Shown piece by piece: positions 18,530 through 26,847 of a stretch of DNA of 44,588 nucleotides. The DNA comes from an uncultured Albidovulum sp. (GTDB lineage: Bacteria > Pseudomonadota > Alphaproteobacteria > Rhodobacterales > Rhodobacteraceae): contig CAJYAD010000031.1 in the NCBI GenBank assembly GCA_913064775.1, forward strand, positions 1 through 44,588. Reading direction: 5' to 3'. The stretch's first letter is position 1; the number at the start of each line of letters is the position of its first letter. A program made the translations under genes and the position numbers. The notes under the pieces were generated by a model, which had not been told where the DNA came from, ran no database searches, and worked only from the letters and a program-made list of their open reading frames with translations.

Positions 18530-18557
18530 GCTGGGGCCGCCGGTCACTGGCCCCGGC
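18530..18557 (+). other. Hairpin after luxI
   Basis: GCTGGGGCC (18530-18538) and GGCCCCGGC (18549-18557) form a 9-bp stem with one G-T pair. There is no T-run, so it may act in transcript stability or Rho-assisted termination between luxI and the protease gene. Confidence 0.35.
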
Positions 18558-18625
18558 CCGCCATGCGCCCTTCAACTGGCGCCGCGTCGGTGGCAAAAGG
18601 CATGGGCCAAAGAGGGAGGCCCCTG

Positions 18626-20005
18626 ATGAAAGCGCTTGCGACCTTGCTTGCCGTCCTGCTGATCGGTGGGGCGGCCATGGCCGAGACGGCGGTGCCGACC
18701 AGCCGCGCGCAGGTCTCGCTGTCCTTCGTCCCGATCGTGAAAGAGGCCGCGCCCGCCGTGGTCAACATCTACGCCAAGACGGTGGTGCGCCAGCAAAGCC
18801 CCTTCGCGGGCGATCCCTTCTTTGGCGAGTTGTTCCGGCAATTGGGTCCGGGCCAGCCTCGGGTCGAGAATTCGCTGGGGTCGGGGGTGATCCTGTCGTC
18901 CGACGGGCTGGTGGTGTCGAATTACCATGTGGTGGGCCGGGCCACGCAGATTCGGGTGGCGCTGAATGATCGGCGCGAATTCAAGGCGCATGTGATTCTG
19001 GCCGACAAGCGGCTGGATCTGGCGGTGCTGAAGCTGGACGGGGCGCATGGTTTGCCCTCGTTGCCGCTGCGCAATTCTGACACGGTGCAGGTGGGCGAAT
19101 TGGTGCTGGCGATCGGCAATCCCTTCGGGATCGGGCAGACGGTGTCGAACGGGATCATCTCGGGGCTGGCGCGCTCGGGCGTGTCCTTGGGCGGGCGCGG
19201 CTATTTCATCCAGACCGATGCGGCGATCAACCCGGGCAATTCTGGCGGTGCGCTGGTCGATATGTCGGGCCGGCTGGTGGGGATCAACTCATCGATTCTG
19301 ACGCGCTCGGGCGGGTCGAACGGGATCGGCTTTGCGATCCCGTCGAACCTGGTCGCGCAGTTCCTCAAGCAGGCCGAGGCGGGGGCGAAGCAGTTCCAGC
19401 GCCCCTGGGCCGGGGTGAAGGCGCAGACTGTCACCGCATCGCTGGCCGACAGCCTAGGGCTTGACCGCCCCGAGGGGGTGCTGATTTCGGGCCTTTCCGC
19501 CGGCAGCCCCTTCGCGAAGGCGGGGCTGGCGCGCGGCGACATCGTGCTGACGGTGGGCGGAGAGCCGGTCGACAGCCCCGAAGAGATGCTTTTCCGCATG
19601 ACCACCCTCGGCATCGGCAGCCAGACAAAGGTGAGCTATCTGCGCCGCGGCACCCGGGCCAGCGCCATGCTGACCCTGATCGCCGCGCCCGAGACGCCGC
19701 CGCGCGACCCGCTGACGATCACCTCGGATCGGAATGTCTTTGACGGGCTGGCGCTGTCGCGCATCAACCCCGCGGTGATCGAGGAGATGGGCCTGCCCGC
19801 AGCCGCGAAAGGCGTCGTGGTGACCGCGACGCATGGCTCTGCCGGCCAGACCGGGCTGAAGCCGGGCGATGTGATCCTGGGCATCAACGGCCGCGCGATC
19901 CACACCCCGGCAGATGTGCGGCGCGCCGGGCTGGACAGGCGCAATTACTGGCGCGTGCTGATCGTGCGCCGTGGCCAGCGCATCCGCCTGCAGTTCAGCC
20001 TGTAG
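18626..20005 (+). CDS. DegP/HtrA-type periplasmic serine protease
   Basis: A 459-residue protein with an N-terminal signal peptide (MKALATLLAVLLIGGAAMA). The trypsin-like domain carries the triad His101 (SNYHVVG), Asp131 (LDLAVLK) and Ser206 (NPGNSGGAL). Two PDZ domains follow (about 265-350 and 375-455), including LFRMTTLGIGSQ and GLKPGDVILGINGR. It degrades or refolds damaged envelope proteins. The start at 18626 follows AGGGAGG and places the signal peptide first; the longer frame from 18563 would bury it. It heads a same-strand run ending in the ATP12 gene. DegQ/DegS-like naming is equally possible. Confidence 0.92.
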   Translation: MKALATLLAVLLIGGAAMAETAVPTSRAQVSLSFVPIVKEAAPAVVNIYAKTVVRQQSPFAGDPFFGELFRQLGPGQPRVENSLGSGVILSSDGLVVSNYHVVGRATQIRVALNDRREFKAHVILADKRLDLAVLKLDGAHGLPSLPLRNSDTVQVGELVLAIGNPFGIGQTVSNGIISGLARSGVSLGGRGYFIQTDAAINPGNSGGALVDMSGRLVGINSSILTRSGGSNGIGFAIPSNLVAQFLKQAEAGAKQFQRPWAGVKAQTVTASLADSLGLDRPEGVLISGLSAGSPFAKAGLARGDIVLTVGGEPVDSPEEMLFRMTTLGIGSQTKVSYLRRGTRASAMLTLIAAPETPPRDPLTITSDRNVFDGLALSRINPAVIEEMGLPAAAKGVVVTATHGSAGQTGLKPGDVILGINGRAIHTPADVRRAGLDRRNYWRVLIVRRGQRIRLQFSL

Positions 20006-20057
20006 GCCCCGCGCGCGCCCCTCGCCTTCCCGCGCGCCGCCGGGTAATCTGCGCCGC

Positions 20058-21374
20058 ATGAGCGACCTGTTCGACAAGATGCCCGGCACGGGCGACGCGC
20101 CAGAGGCCCCGCGCCCGCTGGCCGACCGTCTGCGCCCCAAGACCCTGGCCGAGGTGATCGGCCAGCAGCAGGTGCTGTCGCGCGACGGCCCACTGGGGGC
20201 GATGCTGGGGGCGGGCAGCCTGTCGTCGCTGATCCTCTGGGGGCCGCCCGGGGTGGGCAAGACCACCATCGCCCGGCTGCTGGCGGACGAGACCGACCTG
20301 GCCTTTGTCCAGATCAGCGCGATCTTCACCGGCGTCCCCGAACTGCGCAAGGTGTTCGAGGCCGCCCGTCTGCGCCGCAGCCAGGGCCGGGGCACGCTAT
20401 TGTTCGTCGACGAGATCCACCGCTTCAACAAGGCCCAGCAGGACGGCTTCTTGCCGCATATGGAGGACGGCACGATCCTGCTGGTCGGCGCCACCACCGA
20501 AAACCCCAGTTTCGAGCTGAACGCCGCGCTGCTGAGCCGTGCCCAGGTGATCGTGCTGGAGCGCCTCGATCTGGCCAATCTGGAACGCCTCGCCCAGCGG
20601 GCCGAGCAGGAGCAGGGCCGCGCGCTGCCCCTGACCGGCGACGCCCGTGACGCGCTGCTGGAGATGGCCGATGGCGACGGGCGCGCGCTGCTGAACCTGA
20701 TAGAGCAGGTGATGGCCTGGAAGATGGCGAAGCCGCTTGACCGGGCCGCGCTGGCGCAGCGGCTGATGCGCCGGGCCGCGAAATACGACAAGTCCGGCGA
20801 CGAGCATTTCAACCTGATCTCGGCGCTGCACAAATCGGTTCGGGGCTCGGATCCGGATGCCGCGCTTTACTGGTTCGGGCGGATGCTGGAGGGGGGCGAG
20901 GATCCGCGCTATCTGGCCCGCCGGATCACCCGCATGGCGGTGGAGGATATCGGCCTGGCCGACCCCCAGGCCCAGACCCATTGCCTGCATGCATGGGAGC
21001 TGTACGAGCGCCTCGGCAGCCCCGAGGGGGAACTGGCGCTGGCGCAGGCGGTGATCTATCTGGCTCTCGCGCCGAAATCGAATGCCGGCTATATGGCCTA
21101 CAAGGCGGCGCGGGCGGCGGCGAAGAAGACCGGATCGCAGATGCCGCCCAAGCATATCCTGAACGCGCCCACCGGCATGATGCAGGATCAGGGCTACGGC
21201 GCGGGCTATGCCTATGACCACGATGCCGAGGATGGCTTTTCGGGCCAGAATTATTTCCCCGAGGGGATGAAACGCCCGCTGTTTTACGCCCCGCCCGAAA
21301 GGGGCTATGAACGCGAGTTGAAAAAGCGAGTCGACTATTTCGCCAAGCTGCGCGCCAAGCGCCAGGGCGGATGA
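20058..21374 (+). CDS. rarA: Replication-associated recombination protein A (RarA/MgsA)
   Basis: A 438-residue AAA+ ATPase of the RarA/WRNIP1 family, related to clamp-loader subunits, acting at stalled replication forks. Walker A GPPGVGKTT is at residues 62-70, Walker B LFVDEIHRFNK with D118-E119, followed by sensor 1 ATTENPSFELN. The C-terminal tetramerization domain includes MAVEDIGLADPQA and YDHDAEDGFSGQNYFPEGM. The ATG at 20058 gives the family start; the frame is open upstream inside the protease gene. Confidence 0.94.
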   Translation: MSDLFDKMPGTGDAPEAPRPLADRLRPKTLAEVIGQQQVLSRDGPLGAMLGAGSLSSLILWGPPGVGKTTIARLLADETDLAFVQISAIFTGVPELRKVFEAARLRRSQGRGTLLFVDEIHRFNKAQQDGFLPHMEDGTILLVGATTENPSFELNAALLSRAQVIVLERLDLANLERLAQRAEQEQGRALPLTGDARDALLEMADGDGRALLNLIEQVMAWKMAKPLDRAALAQRLMRRAAKYDKSGDEHFNLISALHKSVRGSDPDAALYWFGRMLEGGEDPRYLARRITRMAVEDIGLADPQAQTHCLHAWELYERLGSPEGELALAQAVIYLALAPKSNAGYMAYKAARAAAKKTGSQMPPKHILNAPTGMMQDQGYGAGYAYDHDAEDGFSGQNYFPEGMKRPLFYAPPERGYERELKKRVDYFAKLRAKRQGG

Positions 21375-21402
21375 CCGGCTGCGAACGGGTAAGGACGCGC
21401 GC

Positions 21403-21795
21403 ATGACGATAACGGTGTTGCAGGTGGCCCTCGGCGGCGCCATCGGTGCCTCTCTGAGGTATCTCGCCGGGGTGTGGATCGGCCACAACTGGGGCCATCA
21501 CGATTTTCCGCTGGGGGTGATCGCGGTCAATATCTTCGGCTCGTTCCTGATGGGGGCGCTGGTGGTCTATCTGGCCCACAAGGGCCTGACCCATTGGAAC
21601 GCGCTGCTGGCGACCGGGGTGCTGGGCGGCTTCACCACCTTCTCGTCCTTCTCGCTGGAAAGCTGGCGGCTGATCGATACCGGGCGGTATGATCTGGCGA
21701 TCACCTATGTCGGGCTGTCGGTGATGGTGTCGATCGTGGCGCTGATCGCGGGCGTCCACGGGATGCGGGCGGTCCTTGGGCCGATGCCTCAATGA
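21403..21795 (+). CDS. crcB: Fluoride channel CrcB/Fluc
   Basis: A 130-residue inner-membrane protein with four hydrophobic spans. It has the Fluc signatures GGAIGASLRYLAG (first helix), NIFGSFLMGAL (second) and TGVLGGFTTFSSFSLES (third, with the phenylalanine and serine/threonine track). As a dual-topology dimer it exports fluoride. Only 28 bases separate it from rarA, so a fluoride riboswitch does not fit before it. It overlaps the next gene as ATGA. Confidence 0.93.
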   Translation: MTITVLQVALGGAIGASLRYLAGVWIGHNWGHHDFPLGVIAVNIFGSFLMGALVVYLAHKGLTHWNALLATGVLGGFTTFSSFSLESWRLIDTGRYDLAITYVGLSVMVSIVALIAGVHGMRAVLGPMPQ

Positions 21796-22838
21796 GCGGT
21801 GTCATGCAACTGAGCGTCTCGGTCGACGAGGGCGAGCAGCGGCTCGACCGCTGGCTGAAGCGGCGGTTTCCGCAGATCAGCCAGGGCCAGGTGGAAAAGA
21901 TGTGCCGTACCGGTCAGGTGCGGGTCGACGGCGGTCGGGTGAAGGCCAATTCGCGCGTCGCGCCGGGGCAAAGCGTGCGGGTGCCGCCGCTGCCCGAGTC
22001 CGACGCGCCCAAGCCCGCCCGGACGCCCGGCTTCAGCGAAGACGACGTTCGCATGATCCAGGCCGCGGTGATCTACCGTGACGACCATATCATCGTGCTG
22101 AACAAGCTGGCGGGTCTGCCCAGCCAGGGCGGCAGCGGTCAGGGCGCGCGTCATGTCGACGGGCTGGCCGAGGCGCTGAAATTCGGCCGTGCCGAGAAGC
22201 CCGCGCTGGTGCACCGTCTCGACAAGGACACTTCGGGGGTGCTGATGCTGGCGCGCGCGCCGCGCATCGCGCGTGCGTTGTCCGAGGCCTTCCGCCACCG
22301 CGACACGCGCAAGATCTACTGGGCCGCGGTCGCCGGCGTGCCGCACCCCAAGATGGGCACGATCCGCTACGGTCTGGTGAAAGCGCCGGGCCGGGGCCGG
22401 GGCGGTGAGGGCGAGAAGATGCGCTGCATCCTGCCCGATGAGGTGGCCAAGACCGAGGGCGCCAAACGCGCGACCACCGATTACGCGGTGCTCGACGGGC
22501 TGGCCACGCGTGCGGCCTGGATGGCGCTGGTGCCGATCAGCGGGCGCACCCATCAGCTGCGCGCCCATATGGCCGAGATCGGCCACCCGATCGTGGGCGA
22601 CGGCAAATATGGCGGCTCGGGGCAGGAAAACCTGGGCGACGGCTGGGGCGCGCAACTGGGCGGAGAGATCAGCCGCAAGCTGCATCTTCATGCCCGCTCT
22701 CTGACCATCACCCACCCGATCACCAAGCGCGAGATGACCTTCACCGCGCCGCTGCCGGACCATATGAAGCGCACCTGGAAGACGCTGGGCTGGCACGAGA
22801 ACGACGTGCCCGCCGATCCCTTCGCGGAGGACGAATGA
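21792..22838 (+). CDS. RluA-family 23S rRNA pseudouridine synthase (RluC-like)
   Basis: A 348-residue enzyme with an N-terminal S4 RNA-binding domain (about residues 10-65, RLDRWLKRRFPQISQGQVEK) and an RluA-type catalytic domain. The catalytic motif HRLDKDTSGVLMLAR places the nucleophile at Asp144; ISGRTHQLRAHMAEIGHPI is the usual later motif. The S4 domain and length suit RluC (positions 955/2504/2580 in E. coli), but RluD-like specificity cannot be excluded. It is coupled to crcB and to the following phosphatase by four-base overlaps. Confidence 0.88.
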   Translation: MSGVMQLSVSVDEGEQRLDRWLKRRFPQISQGQVEKMCRTGQVRVDGGRVKANSRVAPGQSVRVPPLPESDAPKPARTPGFSEDDVRMIQAAVIYRDDHIIVLNKLAGLPSQGGSGQGARHVDGLAEALKFGRAEKPALVHRLDKDTSGVLMLARAPRIARALSEAFRHRDTRKIYWAAVAGVPHPKMGTIRYGLVKAPGRGRGGEGEKMRCILPDEVAKTEGAKRATTDYAVLDGLATRAAWMALVPISGRTHQLRAHMAEIGHPIVGDGKYGGSGQENLGDGWGAQLGGEISRKLHLHARSLTITHPITKREMTFTAPLPDHMKRTWKTLGWHENDVPADPFAEDE

Positions 22839-23506
22839 CCGTCGACCTGCGCACCGATCTGCGCCTTGTCGTCTTCGATGTCGACGGCACGCTGGTCGAC
22901 AGCCAGCACGACATTGTTGCCTCGATGCGCGCCGCGTTCGAGGTTCTCGGCCGCCCGGCGCCCGACCGCGAGACGATGTTGTCGGTCGTGGGGCTGTCAC
23001 TGCCGCAGGCGATGGCGATCCTTGCGCCGGGGCTGACAGAGGCCGAGCTGACCGGCCTTGTCGAAGGCTACCGCGCAAGCTGGGGCGGCGGCCGGGCGGC
23101 GTCGCCGCTGTTTCCGGGCGCCTTGGCGGTGCTCGATGCACTGGCCGCGCAGGATGAGCTTTTGCTGGCGGTCGCCACGGGCAAATCCCGGCGCGGGCTT
23201 GAGAAACTGCTGACCGCTCATGAGCTGAGGAAACGGTTCGTGTCGCTTCAGGTGGCGGACGATCATCCCTCGAAGCCGCATCCCTCGATGCTGATGGCGG
23301 CGCTGGCCGAAACCGGGGTCGAGGCGCATCGTGCGGTGATGGTGGGCGACACCGAATTCGACATGCAGATGGGCCGCGCCGCGGGGCTGGCGACGATCGG
23401 CGTCACCTGGGGCTATCATCCGCGCGCGCGGCTGCAGGACGCCGATCTGCTGATCGACGATTTCGCGCAGCTCGAAGACGCGCTGGAACGGATCTGGAGA
23501 GGCTGA
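22835..23506 (+). CDS. HAD-family phosphatase (phosphoglycolate phosphatase-like)
   Basis: A 223-residue haloacid-dehalogenase hydrolase. Motif I FDVDGTLVDS supplies Asp15 (nucleophile) and Asp17; motif II is ATGKS with the following helix RRGLEKLL; motif III is the lysine in KPHPSM; motif IV is VGDTEFDMQMG. An alpha-helical cap lies between residues about 20 and 90. The closest common label is Gph, but the substrate is not determined by sequence. It overlaps both neighbours. Confidence 0.85.
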   Translation: MTVDLRTDLRLVVFDVDGTLVDSQHDIVASMRAAFEVLGRPAPDRETMLSVVGLSLPQAMAILAPGLTEAELTGLVEGYRASWGGGRAASPLFPGALAVLDALAAQDELLLAVATGKSRRGLEKLLTAHELRKRFVSLQVADDHPSKPHPSMLMAALAETGVEAHRAVMVGDTEFDMQMGRAAGLATIGVTWGYHPRARLQDADLLIDDFAQLEDALERIWRG

Positions 23507-24222
23507 TGGCCGAATGGGCGCCGAAACGGTTCTGGAAAGAGGCCGCCGTGGCCGAGCTGCCCGAGGGCTTCACCGTGCGGCTGGACGGTCGCCCCGTCCG
23601 CACGCCCGCCAAGGCACCGCTGGTCGTGCCGACCCGGGCGCTGGCGCAGGCGATCGCGGCGGAATGGGACGCGCAGGCAGAGCGCGTCAACCCCGAGGTC
23701 ATGCCCTACACCCGCGCCGCGAATGCCGCGATCGACAAGGTCACCCCGCGATTCGACGACGTGGCCCGGATGCTTGCGGATTATGCCGATGCCGATCTTC
23801 TGTGCTACCGCGCCGAAAGTCCCGAGGCATTGGTTGCCCGCCAGGCCGCCGGCTGGGATCCGCTGCTGGACTGGGCGGCCGAGGCGCTTGAGGCGCGGCT
23901 GATCCCCGTCACCGGGGTCATGCATGCGCCGCAGCCGGGCGATAGCCTGCGCGCGCTGGGCAACCGCGTCTTCACGCTGACCCCGTTCGAACTGACCGCG
24001 CTTCACGACCTGGTCACGATCTCAGGCTCTCTCGTGATCGGATTCGCCGCGATCCACGGGCACCGGGAAGCCGCCGATCTTTGGGCGGTCAGTCGAATCG
24101 ACGAGATCTGGCAAGAAGAGTTTTGGGGCACCGACGAGGAGGCCATGGCGCGCACCAAGAACAGGTGTAACGCCTTTCATCATGCGGCAAAATTTCACGC
24201 CATGCTGCAGCGCCGCGCTTAG
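23506..24222 (+). CDS. ATP12-family F1-ATPase assembly chaperone
   Basis: A 238-residue protein with the ATP12 pattern: KRFWKEAAVAELPEGFTVRL, DGRPVRTPAKAPL, IAAEWDAQ and, later, LLCYRAESPEALVARQ and QEEFWGTDEEAM. In mitochondria ATP12 assists assembly of the F1 alpha subunit; alphaproteobacteria carry homologues. It is presumably cytoplasmic. Its ATG overlaps the previous stop by one base. Confidence 0.93.
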   Translation: MAEWAPKRFWKEAAVAELPEGFTVRLDGRPVRTPAKAPLVVPTRALAQAIAAEWDAQAERVNPEVMPYTRAANAAIDKVTPRFDDVARMLADYADADLLCYRAESPEALVARQAAGWDPLLDWAAEALEARLIPVTGVMHAPQPGDSLRALGNRVFTLTPFELTALHDLVTISGSLVIGFAAIHGHREAADLWAVSRIDEIWQEEFWGTDEEAMARTKNRCNAFHHAAKFHAMLQRRA

Positions 24223-24439
24223 CCAGCCGCCAATCCGTTAATACTAAAGCGACAATACGACTCCGCCGCTCGAAAGGGCGCGACGGGCATTGGGTCCGTT
24301 TCGGACAGATTGCTTGACCTTGTCTCGGCAATTTGAACAAACTGGCTTTCACGAAGGGTCACGAACCCTTGAGTGCATGTCGGCCGAGACGCCGATCAAA
24401 AAGCCGCGCAATGGAGCGGCACAGCAGGAAGAGGTAACA

Positions 24440-25456
24440 ATGAAGAAATCCGTAATCCTTGGCATGGCGGGGGCTGCCTGCCTTGCGGCTGGCATGGCCA
24501 CCGCAGGCACCTTGGACGAGGTCAAGCAACGCGGCGAGTTGAACTGTGGCGTGACCACCGGCCTCGCCGGTTTTGCGGCGCCCGACGCCAACGGTGTCTG
24601 GCAGGGTTTTGATGTCGATTACTGCCGCGCGGTCGCTGCGGCCGTGCTGGGCGATCCGACCAAGGTGAAGTTCGTGCCGACCACCGGCCAGACCCGCTTT
24701 ACCGCGCTCGCTTCGGGCGAAGTCGACATGCTGGCCCGCAACACCACCTGGACCTTCTCGCGCGATGTCGACCTGAAGTTCACCTTTGTCGCCATCAACT
24801 ACTATGACGGTCAAGGCTTCATGGTTCCGAAAGCGCTGGGCGTGTCGTCCGCGAAGGAACTGGATGGCGCGACCGTCTGCATCCAGACCGGCACCACGAC
24901 CGAGCTGAACCTGGCCGATTACTTCAAAGCCAACAACATGAAGTATGACCCGGTCCCGATCGAGACCAACGCAGAAGGCCAGCAGCAATTCCTGGCCGGT
25001 GCCTGTGACGTCTACACCACCGACCGTTCGGGTCTGGCCGCGACCCGCGCGACCTTCGCCAAGCCGGATGATTATGTGGTTCTGCCCGAGGTGATCTCGA
25101 AAGAGCCGCTGGGGCCGCTGGTGCGTCAGGGCGACGATCAATGGGCGGACGTGGTGCGCTGGGTCGCGAACTCGCTGGTCGAAGCGGAAGATCTGGGCAT
25201 CACCTCGGCCAATATCGAGGAACTGTCGAAGGGGACCAACAACCCCGAGATCAACCGTATCCTCGGCACCGACGGGGGCCTCGGCAAGATGCTTGGGCTT
25301 GACGACGCCTGGGCCAAGCGCGCGATCGCCGCGAATGGCAACTACGGCGAGATCTTTGCCGCGAACCTGGGCGAATCGACCCCGATCGGCCTGGCCCGCG
25401 GTCTGAACGCGCTGTGGACCCATGGCGGGCTGCAGTATTCGCCGCCGTTCCGCTGA
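24440..25456 (+). CDS. bztA: Glutamate/glutamine/aspartate/asparagine-binding protein BztA
   Basis: A 338-residue periplasmic binding protein with a signal peptide (MKKSVILGMAGAACLAAGMA...ATAG). The mature protein has the family-3 binding-protein sequence VKQRGELNCGVTTGLAGFA and GFDVDYCRAVAAAVLGDPTK. The start at 24440 follows AGGAAGAGG and places the signal peptide at the N-terminus; an ATG at 24377 would bury it. The downstream genes are two permeases and an ATPase in the bztABCD order known from Rhodobacter capsulatus. The 217-base upstream gap has TTGACC (24314-24319) but no convincing -10. Confidence 0.94.
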   Translation: MKKSVILGMAGAACLAAGMATAGTLDEVKQRGELNCGVTTGLAGFAAPDANGVWQGFDVDYCRAVAAAVLGDPTKVKFVPTTGQTRFTALASGEVDMLARNTTWTFSRDVDLKFTFVAINYYDGQGFMVPKALGVSSAKELDGATVCIQTGTTTELNLADYFKANNMKYDPVPIETNAEGQQQFLAGACDVYTTDRSGLAATRATFAKPDDYVVLPEVISKEPLGPLVRQGDDQWADVVRWVANSLVEAEDLGITSANIEELSKGTNNPEINRILGTDGGLGKMLGLDDAWAKRAIAANGNYGEIFAANLGESTPIGLARGLNALWTHGGLQYSPPFR

Positions 25457-25469
25457 TATCTAGACACTG

Positions 25470-25500
25470 GGAGGGGCGTGCCGCGGCGCGCCCCTCCTTT
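25470..25500 (+). terminator. Hairpin between bztA and bztB (attenuator-like)
   Basis: GGAGGGGCGTGC (25470-25481) pairs with GCGCGCCCCTCC (25486-25497) over 12 bp with one G-T pair, and a short TTT follows. Its place after the binding-protein gene suggests partial termination or 3'-end protection giving more BztA than permease. Confidence 0.65.
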
Positions 25501-25592
25501 ACCGAACAGGCTGACCAACCGCACCCGACCCGGGCCCTGGCTGCCGGGCAGATGAAAACCAGAATGCGGTGGTTTCAGGGGGATCTTCCGAC

Positions 25593-26846
25593 ATGGCCGA
25601 CATAACGATTCCACCGAAAGATAGCTTTCGGTTGAGCATGCTCATTTACGACACCCGGTATCGGTCGCTGACCATCCAGGTGGTGTTCATGTTCCTGCTG
25701 ATGGCCGGGGCGACCTGGCTTGTGAACAACACGATCTACAACCTGCATGTACTGGGCAAGGATTTCAGCTATTCCTTCCTGTGGTCGCGCGCGGGCTATG
25801 ACATCAACCAGCGTTTCATTGCCTATAACAGCGATTCCACCCATGGCCGGGCCATGCTGGTGGGGCTGCTCAACACGCTGTTCATCGCCTTCATCTCCTG
25901 CGTGGCGGCGACCGTGCTGGGCGTGATCGCCGGGGTGCTGCGGCTGTCGAAGAACTGGGTCGTCGCGAAGCTGATGGCGATCTACGTCGAGTCGTTCCGC
26001 AACATCCCGCTGCTGATCTGGATCCTGGTGATCTTCGCGGTCATGACCGAGGCCGCCCCCGCCCCCAACGCGTTCCGTGGCGCCAACCCGTCGGCGCATA
26101 TGTGGTTCTTCGATACCATCGCGGTGACCAATCGCGGTGTCTATTTCCCTGAACCGCTATTCTTTCGCAGCCTGGGCAATATCGATCTGGGGATCTTCCT
26201 GGTTTCGACCGACCTGCTGGCGATCATCGCGGTCATGGTGCTTAGCATCCTTGGCTACAAGCGCCTGCAGCGCAGCGCCGAGACCGTGCAGAACGCCACC
26301 GGCATCCGCCCGGTGACCTGGTGGAAAAGTGCGCTGATCCTGATCGCGCCGATCGTGATCTTGCTGGTCGCGCTGGGTTTCCACCTGGGCTACCCGGAAC
26401 TGAAGGGCTTCAACTTCCGCGGCGGGGTTCATGCCCGCAACTCGTTGATCGCGCTGTGGGTGGCGCTGTCGGTCTACACCGGCGCCTTCATCGCCGAGAT
26501 CGTCCGCGCCGGCATTCAGGCGATTTCGCGCGGGCAGACCGAGGCCGCGCTGGCGCTGGGGCTGAAGCCCGGGCAGACGACCAATCTGGTGGTCCTGCCG
26601 CAGGCGCTGCGGGTGATCATCCCGCCGATGATCTCGGAATACCTCAACATCACCAAGAATACCTCGCTGGCGATCGCCGTGGGTTACATGGATCTGCGCG
26701 CCACGCTGGGCGGCATCACCCTGAACCAGACCGGACGAGAGCTGGAGGCGATGCTGCTGATGATGGGCATCTACCTGGCGATCAGCCTGATCATCTCATC
26801 GGTGATGAATTTCTATAACCGCAGCGTCAAGCTGAAGGAGCGGTGA
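25593..26846 (+). CDS. bztB: Amino-acid ABC transporter permease BztB
   Basis: A 417-residue inner-membrane permease. The N-terminal part has a span near residues 25-45 (VVFMFLLMAGATWLVNN) and the typical polar-amino-acid permease region begins GLLNTLFIAFISCVAATVLG. The cytoplasmic EAA-like loop is in GQTEAALALGLKPGQTTNLV. It is longer than most family members (about 220-300) because of an extra central segment, as in known BztB. The ATG at 25593 follows AGGGGGA; an upstream ATG at 25569 is less likely. One base separates it from bztC. Confidence 0.93.
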   Translation: MADITIPPKDSFRLSMLIYDTRYRSLTIQVVFMFLLMAGATWLVNNTIYNLHVLGKDFSYSFLWSRAGYDINQRFIAYNSDSTHGRAMLVGLLNTLFIAFISCVAATVLGVIAGVLRLSKNWVVAKLMAIYVESFRNIPLLIWILVIFAVMTEAAPAPNAFRGANPSAHMWFFDTIAVTNRGVYFPEPLFFRSLGNIDLGIFLVSTDLLAIIAVMVLSILGYKRLQRSAETVQNATGIRPVTWWKSALILIAPIVILLVALGFHLGYPELKGFNFRGGVHARNSLIALWVALSVYTGAFIAEIVRAGIQAISRGQTEAALALGLKPGQTTNLVVLPQALRVIIPPMISEYLNITKNTSLAIAVGYMDLRATLGGITLNQTGRELEAMLLMMGIYLAISLIISSVMNFYNRSVKLKER

Positions 26847-26847
26847 G

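Noticed and set aside
21375-21402. Fluoride riboswitch before crcB
   Set aside because: Only 28 bases separate it from rarA, too short for the motif.
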